Below are positions 1 through 7,142 of a stretch of 14,625 bases of DNA, in pieces. Under the pieces are notes generated by a model. It ran no database searches. It was not told where the DNA came from and saw nothing but the letters and a program-made list of their open reading frames with translations. How positions within the stretch are numbered: the stretch's first letter is position 1; each line of letters begins with the position of its first letter. This DNA comes from Treponema sp. UBA3819 (GTDB lineage: Bacteria > Spirochaetota > Spirochaetia > Treponematales > Treponemataceae): assembly GCA_002369025.1 (NCBI GenBank), contig DFDV01000086.1, positions 1 to 14,625 of the forward strand, given 5' to 3'. A program made the translations under genes and the position numbers.

Positions 1-58
1 TTTTTCAAAGAAAAAACGCAAATTTTCTCAATTTTTTTCGCATTATTTTTTTTAAAAT

Positions 59-89
59 TTAGCCTTTTATATTTTGGTGAGCGTATAAA
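59..89 (+). promoter_or_regulatory. Promoter-like element before the lipoprotein operon
   Basis: TTAGCC (59-64) is followed after 14 bases by GAGCGTATAAA (79-89). TATAAA (84-89) fits a -10 box. TTAGCC would be a poor -35 box (three of six consensus bases) at 19-base spacing. The same two blocks, 13 bases apart, occur on the other strand directly before the HlyD-like gene (13165-13194), and AAAA lies just upstream of the first block in both copies. A start site near 96-97 would leave an untranslated leader of about 58 bases ending in AGGAGG (141-146), eight bases before the ATG at 155. It could be a promoter, an operator or both. Confidence 0.55.
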
Positions 90-154
90 TACATGAAAGG
101 AAATCTGGATGAGTTCCCGTCTTAGATAAAAAGAATCTACAGGAGGCGATCAAA

Positions 155-418
155 ATGACAGAGAAAGATATAAAAGTCCTGCTTGATTTTCAGCATTTTG
201 ATGAAAACGACTCGCTTTCAAAATTGATAAAGGCAGCGCATGAAAATGACAGTGAAAAAGAAGATACGCGTTTTGCCGTTATGACTGATGATGAAGTTGA
301 AATGCTGGCTGCGGCAGGTGTTGACAGCGGAAGACAGCAAAACAAAGATCGCCGTTCGTTCATCAAGTCATTAGGCGGCCTGCTGGTTTTTCTGATGGTC
401 TGCACGGTATGCGCCTGT
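155..418 (+). other. Leader-like extension plus Tat-like lipoprotein signal in the first lipoprotein
   Basis: The codons for residues 43-55 lie at 281-319 and those from Asp65 to Cys88 at 347-418. The leader-like block has the acidic DDEVE run, then hydrophobic ML, then AAAG where leaders of the double-glycine, Nif11 and NHLP types carry AGG or GG. The later block has the twin-arginine pattern (RRSFIK), then SLGG, then about 12 hydrophobic residues, then VCAC. The internal ATG at 281 has no Shine-Dalgarno sequence, whereas the ATG at 155 has a strong one, so the extension is probably translated. Leader function is inferred from motif shape and from the C39 exporter nearby. Confidence 0.45.
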
Positions 419-1564
419 AAGACAGACTCAGAGACAAAATACATAGATCAGACGGAAATTAAGACGACAACTTATACGCCCGCTGATGCTACAGAACTTG
501 CCTACTACACGCAGCGCTACTACATCGACGAAAACGGAGACAAGTATCTGCAAGAACGCAGCGAAGACTATGTATATTCCAGCAGTGAAAGAAAGACCGT
601 TAAGGCGGGAACAAAAATTGCCGGTTTGGGCAAGGACATTGAAGGTTTTGAGCAGTATGGATTTACCCAAAGCGGAAAAACGCTGAATCTTTATTACAGG
701 GCAAAAACCATTACCTACCGGTTTTTCATTTCTGAAACGGATACAAAACCGGTAATAACACTGGTAGGCAAGGCAGGGCTACCTCTAACAGCCCCGCCTA
801 CAAAATCCTACACCACCAGCGGGAAGATAGCCCGCTGGAGGGCAAAGGATGATTTTTCGCCACTAGGGAAAACCTACGGCAAGGTAAACAAAGATTACTA
901 CGCAGCCTGGTTCACCCCCTTGGGCACAAAGGAAAGGCCCGATGCGGTGGGCGATATTGTTTTTACGGACGGTACTGCCGTTTATTATGCTGATGTAACA
1001 AGCCTGAACGAAGAACAGAAAAAGCATGCAATCGCCGTCATCGTAAGCACTACATACAACCGCACTACAGGAAATGGCACAGGCTTCAACGAAGGCAAGC
1101 TGATTATTGGTTTAGGAACTCTCCAGGTAGAAACATATTGGTATGGCTGGGTTGAAAGTAATCTCTTTAAAACCTCTACATCTACCAATGACGGGCGCCT
1201 TAACCATGCCATCATAAAGGCTTCCGGGGATTCTTTCAATCTTTTTTCCTGGGTCGACGACTATGCAACAAACTTTTACACTGCAACTGGAATATACCTG
1301 ACCGGAGAATTTGAAACGGGCTGGTTCATTCCTTCCTATTCCGAATGGTTGCAGGCGAGAATTTCACTTACACCCGTAAAAAAAGCCTTTGATCTTATAG
1401 GAAACGGCATTAATGTGGAGGATGATGATTTTTACACCAGCACCAACACCATGGGTATCCTTAATGACAAAGTCAGCTGGTATGTAAGATCCTCTAAAAA
1501 CAATCTGTTAAATCAGAGTGATGACCCCAAACATAAGGCACTTGCAATGAGGGAATTCAAATGA
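155..1564 (+). CDS. Lipoprotein with leader-peptide-like N-terminus, InlB-repeat-like and DUF1566-like domains
   Basis: This is a 469-residue predicted surface or periplasmic lipoprotein of unknown function. The start is supported by AGGAGG at 141-146. Residues 1-64 are charged and cytoplasmic in character, and residues 43-55 (MTDDEVEMLAAAG) resemble the LSDDELExVAGG end of bacteriocin-type leaders. A twin-arginine-like motif DRRSFIK (65-71), a hydrophobic stretch and a lipobox-like VCAC (Cys88) follow. Residues about 110-185 form a beta-rich region shared with the third gene. About 186-252 are InlB B-repeat-like, ending in YYAAW. GDIVFTDG (266-273), GWFIPSYSEW (389-398) and FYTST (426-430) mark a DUF1566/C-type-lectin-like C-terminal domain that ends in REFK. 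The stop overlaps the next start as ATGA. The long pre-signal extension is absent from both paralogues. Alternatively it is simply a single-pass membrane protein with a cytoplasmic tail. Confidence 0.85.
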   Translation: MTEKDIKVLLDFQHFDENDSLSKLIKAAHENDSEKEDTRFAVMTDDEVEMLAAAGVDSGRQQNKDRRSFIKSLGGLLVFLMVCTVCACKTDSETKYIDQTEIKTTTYTPADATELAYYTQRYYIDENGDKYLQERSEDYVYSSSERKTVKAGTKIAGLGKDIEGFEQYGFTQSGKTLNLYYRAKTITYRFFISETDTKPVITLVGKAGLPLTAPPTKSYTTSGKIARWRAKDDFSPLGKTYGKVNKDYYAAWFTPLGTKERPDAVGDIVFTDGTAVYYADVTSLNEEQKKHAIAVIVSTTYNRTTGNGTGFNEGKLIIGLGTLQVETYWYGWVESNLFKTSTSTNDGRLNHAIIKASGDSFNLFSWVDDYATNFYTATGIYLTGEFETGWFIPSYSEWLQARISLTPVKKAFDLIGNGINVEDDDFYTSTNTMGILNDKVSWYVRSSKNNLLNQSDDPKHKALAMREFK

Positions 1565-2862
1565 AATGCATTTATTTTAAGCAGAAAATCTCTACGCTCC
1601 TTGGGGTGGGCTGTCTGCTGATGGCACTTCCCTTTTTTACCTTATCATGTTCAAGCGGCGAAGACGCATTCAGCGGAAAAAAATCAGAATCTCCTACCGT
1701 AAAGAACGGCTCCACCTATACCTTCTACTATTCTCATGCAAGTACCACTCCCCTCTATGTGCTTACGGGAAAAGACGGAGACACAGTACCCTTTATTCCG
1801 GTACCCAAAAGGACTTTCTATAAATTTTCTTCCTGGCAGACTGATGAGCATACAAGTCTTCCCTCCAAATTCGGAACGATAGACCTGTCTTTCTATGCCC
1901 AGTGGGATTCCAGCACCCAGATTGGAACAAAAATTCGTCCTTCCGTAGTTGGCGACATTGTTTTTACCGACGGAAGTGCAACACCTTTTACAGAAGTCAT
2001 CACAACTCCTCTTACTGACGAGCAGAAGAAAAATGTTGCGGCAATCATCTTTACCACAACATACAATCAGGAAAACGGCGACAACAAAAGCGGCAAGACC
2101 ATGCTTGGAATCGGTGTAGTAGGAAAGCATACCAAATGGTGTGAAGGAACTATCAAAGTAAACGACACCAATGTCCTTCTTTCAATTTACACCGGTTACG
2201 ACATTCAGTCTGTCTTTTCTTCCAGCCAGCCGGCACAAAACCTTTCTTTAAGTCCTTATGACGGAAGCAAAAACCTGCCCAAAACAGACCATTTTCTTGC
2301 CTATGCCTGTAAGTACGCACCTTCCTTTTACTTCGCCTATACCTACAGCACAAAGACTGTCGAAATGAGGGAGGAATACAGGGACGGCTGGTATCTTCCC
2401 ACTCTTTTTGAAATGCGGGCTATTATGAACGATCAGGGCTTGAGGAGTACGATAAAAAACATCTTTACTCTGGTAGGCAAAAATTTCGACGCAAACTCAA
2501 ATACAACCGGTAAGGCACAAAGTACCCTTTTGCTTACCAGTTACTGTGACAGTTCTGATCCGGAAGAAATTGAGCCGGGTGATTACGGCGGAGAGTACAG
2601 TGAGAAAGGAATGTGGGTTTCCCTCCGTATGTTTGACATTACGGCACAGGAACAAAAAATGAGGGACAAAACACCCCATGTAAACCCAAAAGACAGCTAC
2701 AAGAAAGCCGCAGCCTACCACAAAGTCTTTGCCTATGACTTTGAGGGAAAGGAGAATCTTGTAAAAAAGAATACCAAAGGTTTTGATAAAGATAAAAAAA
2801 CTGATGACGATGATGATGCAGTATACCAGTGCTACGCTTATCCAATCAGGGAATTCAAATAG
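1561..2862 (+). CDS. Lipoprotein, InlB-repeat-like plus DUF1566-like, second paralogue
   Basis: This is a 433-residue predicted lipoprotein. It has a conventional signal peptide with lipobox LSC (Cys30) and no leader-like extension. Residues about 50-116 are InlB B-repeat-like (YTFYY at the start, FYAQW at 111-115). GDIVFTDGS (131-139), LTDEQKKNVAAIIFTTTYN (151-169) and GWYLPTLFEM (276-285) align by eye with the first and third genes. The C-terminal part carries inserts, including a lysine-rich segment with an Asp run (about 395-419) before the conserved end PIREFK. Its ATG overlaps the preceding stop (ATGA), and GAGGG at 1549-1553, inside the upstream coding end, can serve as ribosome binding site, so translation is probably coupled. 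The function is unknown. The fold may bind ligand or carbohydrate, as C-type-lectin-like domains can, but no binding residue can be assigned. Confidence 0.85.
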   Translation: MKCIYFKQKISTLLGVGCLLMALPFFTLSCSSGEDAFSGKKSESPTVKNGSTYTFYYSHASTTPLYVLTGKDGDTVPFIPVPKRTFYKFSSWQTDEHTSLPSKFGTIDLSFYAQWDSSTQIGTKIRPSVVGDIVFTDGSATPFTEVITTPLTDEQKKNVAAIIFTTTYNQENGDNKSGKTMLGIGVVGKHTKWCEGTIKVNDTNVLLSIYTGYDIQSVFSSSQPAQNLSLSPYDGSKNLPKTDHFLAYACKYAPSFYFAYTYSTKTVEMREEYRDGWYLPTLFEMRAIMNDQGLRSTIKNIFTLVGKNFDANSNTTGKAQSTLLLTSYCDSSDPEEIEPGDYGGEYSEKGMWVSLRMFDITAQEQKMRDKTPHVNPKDSYKKAAAYHKVFAYDFEGKENLVKKNTKGFDKDKKTDDDDDAVYQCYAYPIREFK

Positions 2863-2874
2863 GAGACGGCAAAC

Positions 2875-4095
2875 ATGAAAAAAATCTTTTTCATTTCATT
2901 TCTTCTTTTCTCTTTTCTCTCCTGTACCCATGATGTGAATTATGTCATCACGAAAAAAGATGCCGATTATGCAGACTTATATACCAACAGGGATGCATAC
3001 AGCATTTACTACTACAAGCAGCCCGTCACAGGCGAAACAGATATTTCCGCCTGGATCAGGGATACAGAAAGCGATGTTACAAGCACCTATGTACCCGCTG
3101 GTTCTTCTGTCTCTTCACTGAACAACAAAGCCTACGAGGGATTTATCTTTGCGGGCATCGTAGAAAACAACATGACCATAAATGTCTACTACAAGCGCTG
3201 CACCATCTCCTACGAATTCTACGAAACATACGGCGACACTGTTCCCGTTTACAAAGTTCAGGGACTCTATGGAATGCACGCCATAAAACCCCTCATTCAG
3301 GACAGGGATGAATCCTATTTCAATGCATGGGTCACAAAAAACCAGGAACCCTATACGACTGAATTTACCATAAATGCAGACAGCAATACCCTTAATAATG
3401 TTTCCACCACAAAATGGTATGCTACATGGACGGAAAAAAACTCTGTTCTGGGGCTTGGCATGAACCTTACAGAGCCTGGTGACATTTTACTTCGTGACGG
3501 CAGCGTCATTCCGGCCGGAAGATACGACATTATGAGTACGGAACAGAAAAATGCAGTTGTGGGTATACTTATAACAAACTCTTACGAACCGGAAAATGGA
3601 AGAAACACCGAAGGTACCGTACGCCTTATTGCAGGCTTAAAACCGGGAAGCGGAACCTGGATTGACGGCAGCTGGAAAGACAGCAAGGGAACTAATTATT
3701 ATAAAACAGAAGAATTCCAGACTTCAGATCGGGACGGTCAGCTGGCCACAGAAACAATTCTGACCATAGACAAGGAATACCGGAAAAATTCCAACCGCGA
3801 TAATGCCGTCCTCTACAGTCTTGACTACGACATTCATGCGGGTGTTTCCCTGAACTACAGAAACGAATGGTACCTTCCCTCTCTGGCAGAAGCAAAACTG
3901 ATGCTGACTGATACTTTCATTTCTGCTTATACCACACTTGGTATCCTGACCGAAGGAGCAGAATTCTGGACATCCACCACAAAAGTCCCGGGCTCCCAGG
4001 TCAACACCTGCCTCTTAAAGACCGGAGACAACATCAGGGAAAAGAAAAAGTACGACGATACCTGCTACATCATCGCCTTCCGCCAGATTAATTAA
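2875..4095 (+). CDS. Lipoprotein, InlB-repeat-like plus DUF1566-like, third paralogue
   Basis: This is a 406-residue predicted lipoprotein with a very short signal peptide ending in FLSC (Cys17). Residues about 42-106 match the region before the InlB-like repeat in the first gene (pattern AGxxxxxLxxxxxEGF, then INVYYKR). An InlB-like unit (about 111-185, ending WYATW) follows. GDILLRDGS (202-210), MSTEQKNAVVGILITNSYE (220-238), EWYLPSLAEAKLML (331-344) and FWTST (364-368) repeat the C-terminal signature, and the protein ends AFRQIN where the paralogues end in REFK. AGGAG at 2861-2865 overlaps the preceding TAG stop, ten bases (to the last base before ATG) upstream of the start, so it belongs to the same operon. 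It converges with the TolC-like gene 30 bases downstream. The function is unknown. Confidence 0.85.
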   Translation: MKKIFFISFLLFSFLSCTHDVNYVITKKDADYADLYTNRDAYSIYYYKQPVTGETDISAWIRDTESDVTSTYVPAGSSVSSLNNKAYEGFIFAGIVENNMTINVYYKRCTISYEFYETYGDTVPVYKVQGLYGMHAIKPLIQDRDESYFNAWVTKNQEPYTTEFTINADSNTLNNVSTTKWYATWTEKNSVLGLGMNLTEPGDILLRDGSVIPAGRYDIMSTEQKNAVVGILITNSYEPENGRNTEGTVRLIAGLKPGSGTWIDGSWKDSKGTNYYKTEEFQTSDRDGQLATETILTIDKEYRKNSNRDNAVLYSLDYDIHAGVSLNYRNEWYLPSLAEAKLMLTDTFISAYTTLGILTEGAEFWTSTTKVPGSQVNTCLLKTGDNIREKKKYDDTCYIIAFRQIN

Positions 4096-4125
4096 ATTCT
4101 CGCTTTTGTTCGTTTTTTTTTTGGA
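4096..4125. other. Convergent gap with a T tract
   Basis: This is the 30-base space between two convergent operons. It holds ten consecutive T (4113-4122) that could help + strand transcripts end, but I see no clear GC-rich stem before it. It is therefore not called an intrinsic terminator, and nothing comparable serves the - strand operon. Confidence 0.4.
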
Positions 4126-5799
4126 TTACTCTTCTTCGTTCTTTGCGTTTTCTGAGGAGGCTAATTCATCTACTTTTGCAGCATCATCAACGTTAAAGAC
4201 TGAATCTGCATCCACATAGATAAGGCTTGCGGTGTTGTATTTGTATTCAAGCAGGGTTTCCAGATAGTTTCCCAGAGTCTGATAGCGGTCTGACGTAGCC
4301 TGAACGAATTTCTGGTCCTGCTCAATAAGATTGTCTACGGTTATGAGACCCGCCGCAAAGCGTTTTTCTTCATTTTCGTACAATTCTTTTTGCAGGGCAA
4401 AGATTCCTTCAGCACCCATCAGCGAGGCCCGGTAAAGGTTCAATTTTTCTACCGCATTGCGCAGCTGCAGGAAGAGCGTATTTTTATTTTTTTCATAATC
4501 GATGCGAAGGGAATCGTATTCAGCCTGAGCTTCCTGAACCTGTCCATTTGTTTCCCTGCTGAAAGGTTTAATCGTAACGCCCAGTGAACCATTTAAATTC
4601 ATGCCGCGAATATTCCAGAAGCCTGCAGACAGAACTTCATTCACATCGTCTGAATAGGTCGTTCCGTTTACGCCGATTTTAAATCCCAGGGTAGCGTCAG
4701 GCCGTCCGTTCACTTTTGCAATTTTTATCTTTTTCTGGGCACTGTTCATCTGATCCTGCAGCATGATAAAATCAGCACGGGTACGCTCTACATATTCAAG
4801 CAGGTCAAGCGTAATGTCTTCCGGAGCCGGGAAGTCTGGAATTTCATCCAATTTGATAATCGGAAACATGTCTGACGGGTTATCTATTCCCTCGGCATCC
4901 ACAAGGCCAATCACGTTGGCAAGTTCCATTTTTGACTGCAGGTACTGAACCTGGGCCGACTCAATGTTGCGCTGATTGGTAATTGAACTTACCTTCATGG
5001 CAAGGATATCGTTTTTCATTCGCACGCCAGCCTTAACCAGTTTGTCTAGATTTTCATTGCGTGCGTTAATGCGTTTCTGCAGGTTTTGCAGCTGTTCCAG
5101 ATTTCTGTAAGCCATGTAATAATTCCAGAAAGTGCGGGTCGTCTTAATGATTGTCTGGCTTATGGTATCCCGCAGGTTATAGGACATCTGATCAAGATAA
5201 TCTTTTGCCTGGGCAATCTGCAGTGCCGTGATGGAAGAATTAAAAGACTTAAAAATAGGCAGGTTCAGTTCCAGACTTAACTCACCCAGGTTGCGTCCAT
5301 GTTCATCCTTGTAGCGTTTGTAGGTATTTGAATTAAAGGTATTTCCGTAGTCATAGTCACTTCGGTTGTTGCTTCTCTGCAATGTATACGCCAGTTTTGA
5401 CTTTAAACCGACAGAAAAAAGTTTTTCTATAAAAAGAGAACCGCTTACCTGTCTGGTAAGGGAATTATTTGTAAAGATACCGTAAACGGCTTCCGGTGTG
5501 GTAAAGGAATAGCCGTAGAGATAGTTGGGGTCCCTGGGGTCTACTGGATTCTGACCATAATTAAACTGGCCGCTTGCTCCTACAGAAATATCCAGAGCGC
5601 CCTTTGCCTGCAGATAGCGGGCATTTGCAATGATAAGAGCCTGCTGCTGCTTGCGGACATCGTAATTGTACTGCACTGCAAGGGAGACTGCATCATAAAG
5701 CGTAAAGACCGACTCGCCATCGTCATTTTCAATTGAAAAAGCAGAAGGAGAAAGAAAGAGGAATATTGAGAAAATAAAAACTGCTTTCTTTATTCGCAA
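4126..5799 (-). CDS. TolC-family outer membrane efflux protein
   Basis: This 557-residue outer membrane channel subunit is predicted to form the exit duct of the export system encoded upstream. A signal peptide (KK near the N-terminus, hydrophobic core, cleavage likely after SAFS at residue 22) precedes two long outer-membrane-efflux repeats. Their helices are rich in Q, N, L and A, for example LQIAQAKDYL in the first half and LQLRNAVEKL in the second, with beta-strand segments such as LSLELNLPIF between. The C-terminus is acidic (ENAKNEEE). The start is TTG. It lies one codon after the TAG of the preceding gene and in the same frame, with GGAG at 5806-5809 at a six-base spacing. No later start would keep the signal peptide. 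This is the last gene of a five-gene operon. The family call is firm; the pairing with the NHLM exporter rests on operon position. Confidence 0.9.
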   Translation of the reverse strand: MRIKKAVFIFSIFLFLSPSAFSIENDDGESVFTLYDAVSLAVQYNYDVRKQQQALIIANARYLQAKGALDISVGASGQFNYGQNPVDPRDPNYLYGYSFTTPEAVYGIFTNNSLTRQVSGSLFIEKLFSVGLKSKLAYTLQRSNNRSDYDYGNTFNSNTYKRYKDEHGRNLGELSLELNLPIFKSFNSSITALQIAQAKDYLDQMSYNLRDTISQTIIKTTRTFWNYYMAYRNLEQLQNLQKRINARNENLDKLVKAGVRMKNDILAMKVSSITNQRNIESAQVQYLQSKMELANVIGLVDAEGIDNPSDMFPIIKLDEIPDFPAPEDITLDLLEYVERTRADFIMLQDQMNSAQKKIKIAKVNGRPDATLGFKIGVNGTTYSDDVNEVLSAGFWNIRGMNLNGSLGVTIKPFSRETNGQVQEAQAEYDSLRIDYEKNKNTLFLQLRNAVEKLNLYRASLMGAEGIFALQKELYENEEKRFAAGLITVDNLIEQDQKFVQATSDRYQTLGNYLETLLEYKYNTASLIYVDADSVFNVDDAAKVDELASSENAKNEEE

Positions 5800-5802
5800 A
5801 GT

Positions 5803-7098
5803 CTACTCCACATACTCATCTTCAATTTCCTTATCACCAGTTTTCAATCTATCATTATATACCTTTTCAGCCTGTTTTTCCACCGATTCCCAGGCTTTCT
5901 GTCTGGTTTGTTCAAGTTCTGCGTGGCGTTCTTTTGCCAGGTCTGCGCGGATTGCATCATAGTCAAGGACATAAATATCTTTTCCCATAACATCACCACG
6001 GGCATTGAATTTGTAGGGACCCATAACGCCGTTACAGACCATGCGGCGCAATACAGTGGCGATTTCCTTATTCTTTACGGTATGGGCTGTTTCTATGGCC
6101 GCCGCAATATTTTTAAGGGCATCGTATCCCTGCACAGACTCCTGATCAGGTTCCTTGTCATATCTGTTTACAAAGGCTTCGTGGAATTTCTGGAAAGATT
6201 CCAGTTCGGAATTCCTTTCATAACTGGAGACTGCATAAATATTTCCTATATTTTTATTGATAATCCATTCTTCCAGAGAAGGATACTCAAAGGAATCTGC
6301 TCCCACGATAGGCTTTTTTACACCGCTTTCACGGATTGTTTCAATTATTACCTGTATCTGGGGCATTGAGCCTGCCAGGAATATTGCATCATAGTCAAAG
6401 TTTGCATTCCAGAACTTCAAGGCATTTGAAAAATTGTGTTTTTCATCCAGCATGGTAAAGGAACTGCGCTCAACAACCCGTACATCTTCCGTACTGCATG
6501 AAAAGTCAAAGGCATTGGCAAGGTCTTCGCCATAGACAGTATCAACATAGTAAATGACAATCCTGTTCCATCCCTTCTGCTTGCACAAAGTTACTGCGGC
6601 TTTACCAAAGGCAGTGGAATCAGGAATATTTCTGAATACCAGAGAAAGCCCCTGCGTTGTAAGTTTGCGTACCGTAGACATTGGGGAGAACATGAGAAGT
6701 CCATAATACTGATAGACTCTGGATGCCGGGAGAGTGATGCCGGAATTGCTGTGTCCGATAACTGCAGTAATATCCGGGCGGAGGGCAATTTCATAAGCCA
6801 GCCCCAGGCCCCTCTTTTCGTCCAGATCATCATCAATTTTAATCAGTTCAATTTGTGCGCCGCTTACACCGCCCGCCGCATTTAATTCTTCCTTGGCAAG
6901 TTCAATACCTTCCCACTGCAGGGAGTCATTTTTCTTCCAGGAAGAGGCGCAGGCTATGCGGATAATATGCTGCTTTTTAAAGAGTTTTGTCGTTACCTTG
7001 TCCCGCTCCAGAGAAGGATTGTCAGCCTTGCAGGAAAGGTAGAGAGACATGACTGCAAAAAGAGCTGTTATGGCATATATGGCTTTCATCTTCTTCAT
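5803..7098 (-). CDS. Branched-chain amino acid receptor-like periplasmic binding lipoprotein
   Basis: This is a 431-residue type I periplasmic binding protein of the LivJ/Peripla_BP_6 class. A signal peptide ends at a lipobox-like LSC (Cys23). The mature part starts with RIACASSWKKND and a GIELAKEELNAAGGVSG segment typical of the first helix and loop, then AVIGHSNSGITLPASRVYQ (ligand-loop region). DAIFLAGSMPQ and KPIVGADSF follow in the second lobe. The last 50 residues form a charged, probably coiled tail, unusual for a simple solute receptor. I chose the ATG at 7098 because GGAGG (7104-7108) lies five bases upstream. A TTG at 7110 is in frame but overlaps that site. No LivHMGF-type permease or ATPase is in the window. 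It sits between the second ABC transporter and TolC genes, so a role tied to export or sensing is more likely than ordinary uptake. That is inference. Confidence 0.85.
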   Translation of the reverse strand: MKKMKAIYAITALFAVMSLYLSCKADNPSLERDKVTTKLFKKQHIIRIACASSWKKNDSLQWEGIELAKEELNAAGGVSGAQIELIKIDDDLDEKRGLGLAYEIALRPDITAVIGHSNSGITLPASRVYQYYGLLMFSPMSTVRKLTTQGLSLVFRNIPDSTAFGKAAVTLCKQKGWNRIVIYYVDTVYGEDLANAFDFSCSTEDVRVVERSSFTMLDEKHNFSNALKFWNANFDYDAIFLAGSMPQIQVIIETIRESGVKKPIVGADSFEYPSLEEWIINKNIGNIYAVSSYERNSELESFQKFHEAFVNRYDKEPDQESVQGYDALKNIAAAIETAHTVKNKEIATVLRRMVCNGVMGPYKFNARGDVMGKDIYVLDYDAIRADLAKERHAELEQTRQKAWESVEKQAEKVYNDRLKTGDKEIEDEYVE

Positions 7099-7103
7099 AA
7101 ATT

Positions 7104-7108
7104 CCTCC
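7104..7108 (-). promoter_or_regulatory. Ribosome binding site deciding the receptor start
   Basis: GGAGG on the - strand, five bases before ATG 7098. The alternative TTG codon at 7110-7108 overlaps this site and so cannot use it. Confidence 0.75.
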
Positions 7109-7142
7109 AATTTCTGCGCCTTGTCAGGGGCTGCACACCTTG

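Noticed and set aside
93..125. Ten-codon ORF (MKGNLDEFPS) just after the promoter-like element
   Set aside because: It has no Shine-Dalgarno site and no sign of an attenuator or of conservation. It would matter only if translation from leaderless starts is common here.
1684..2130. 148-codon open frame on the - strand
   Set aside because: It is antisense to the second lipoprotein, whose motifs match both paralogues.
155..4095. Diversity-generating retroelement with the lipoproteins as variable proteins
   Set aside because: The C-type-lectin-like signature prompted the idea, but no reverse transcriptase, template repeat or adenine-variable repeat pair is visible in the window.
4096..4125. Bidirectional intrinsic terminator
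   Set aside because: There is a T tract but no convincing stem on either strand.
5908..6369. 153-codon open frame on the + strand
   Set aside because: It is antisense to the receptor gene, which has clear family motifs; no ribosome binding site or domain supports the + frame.
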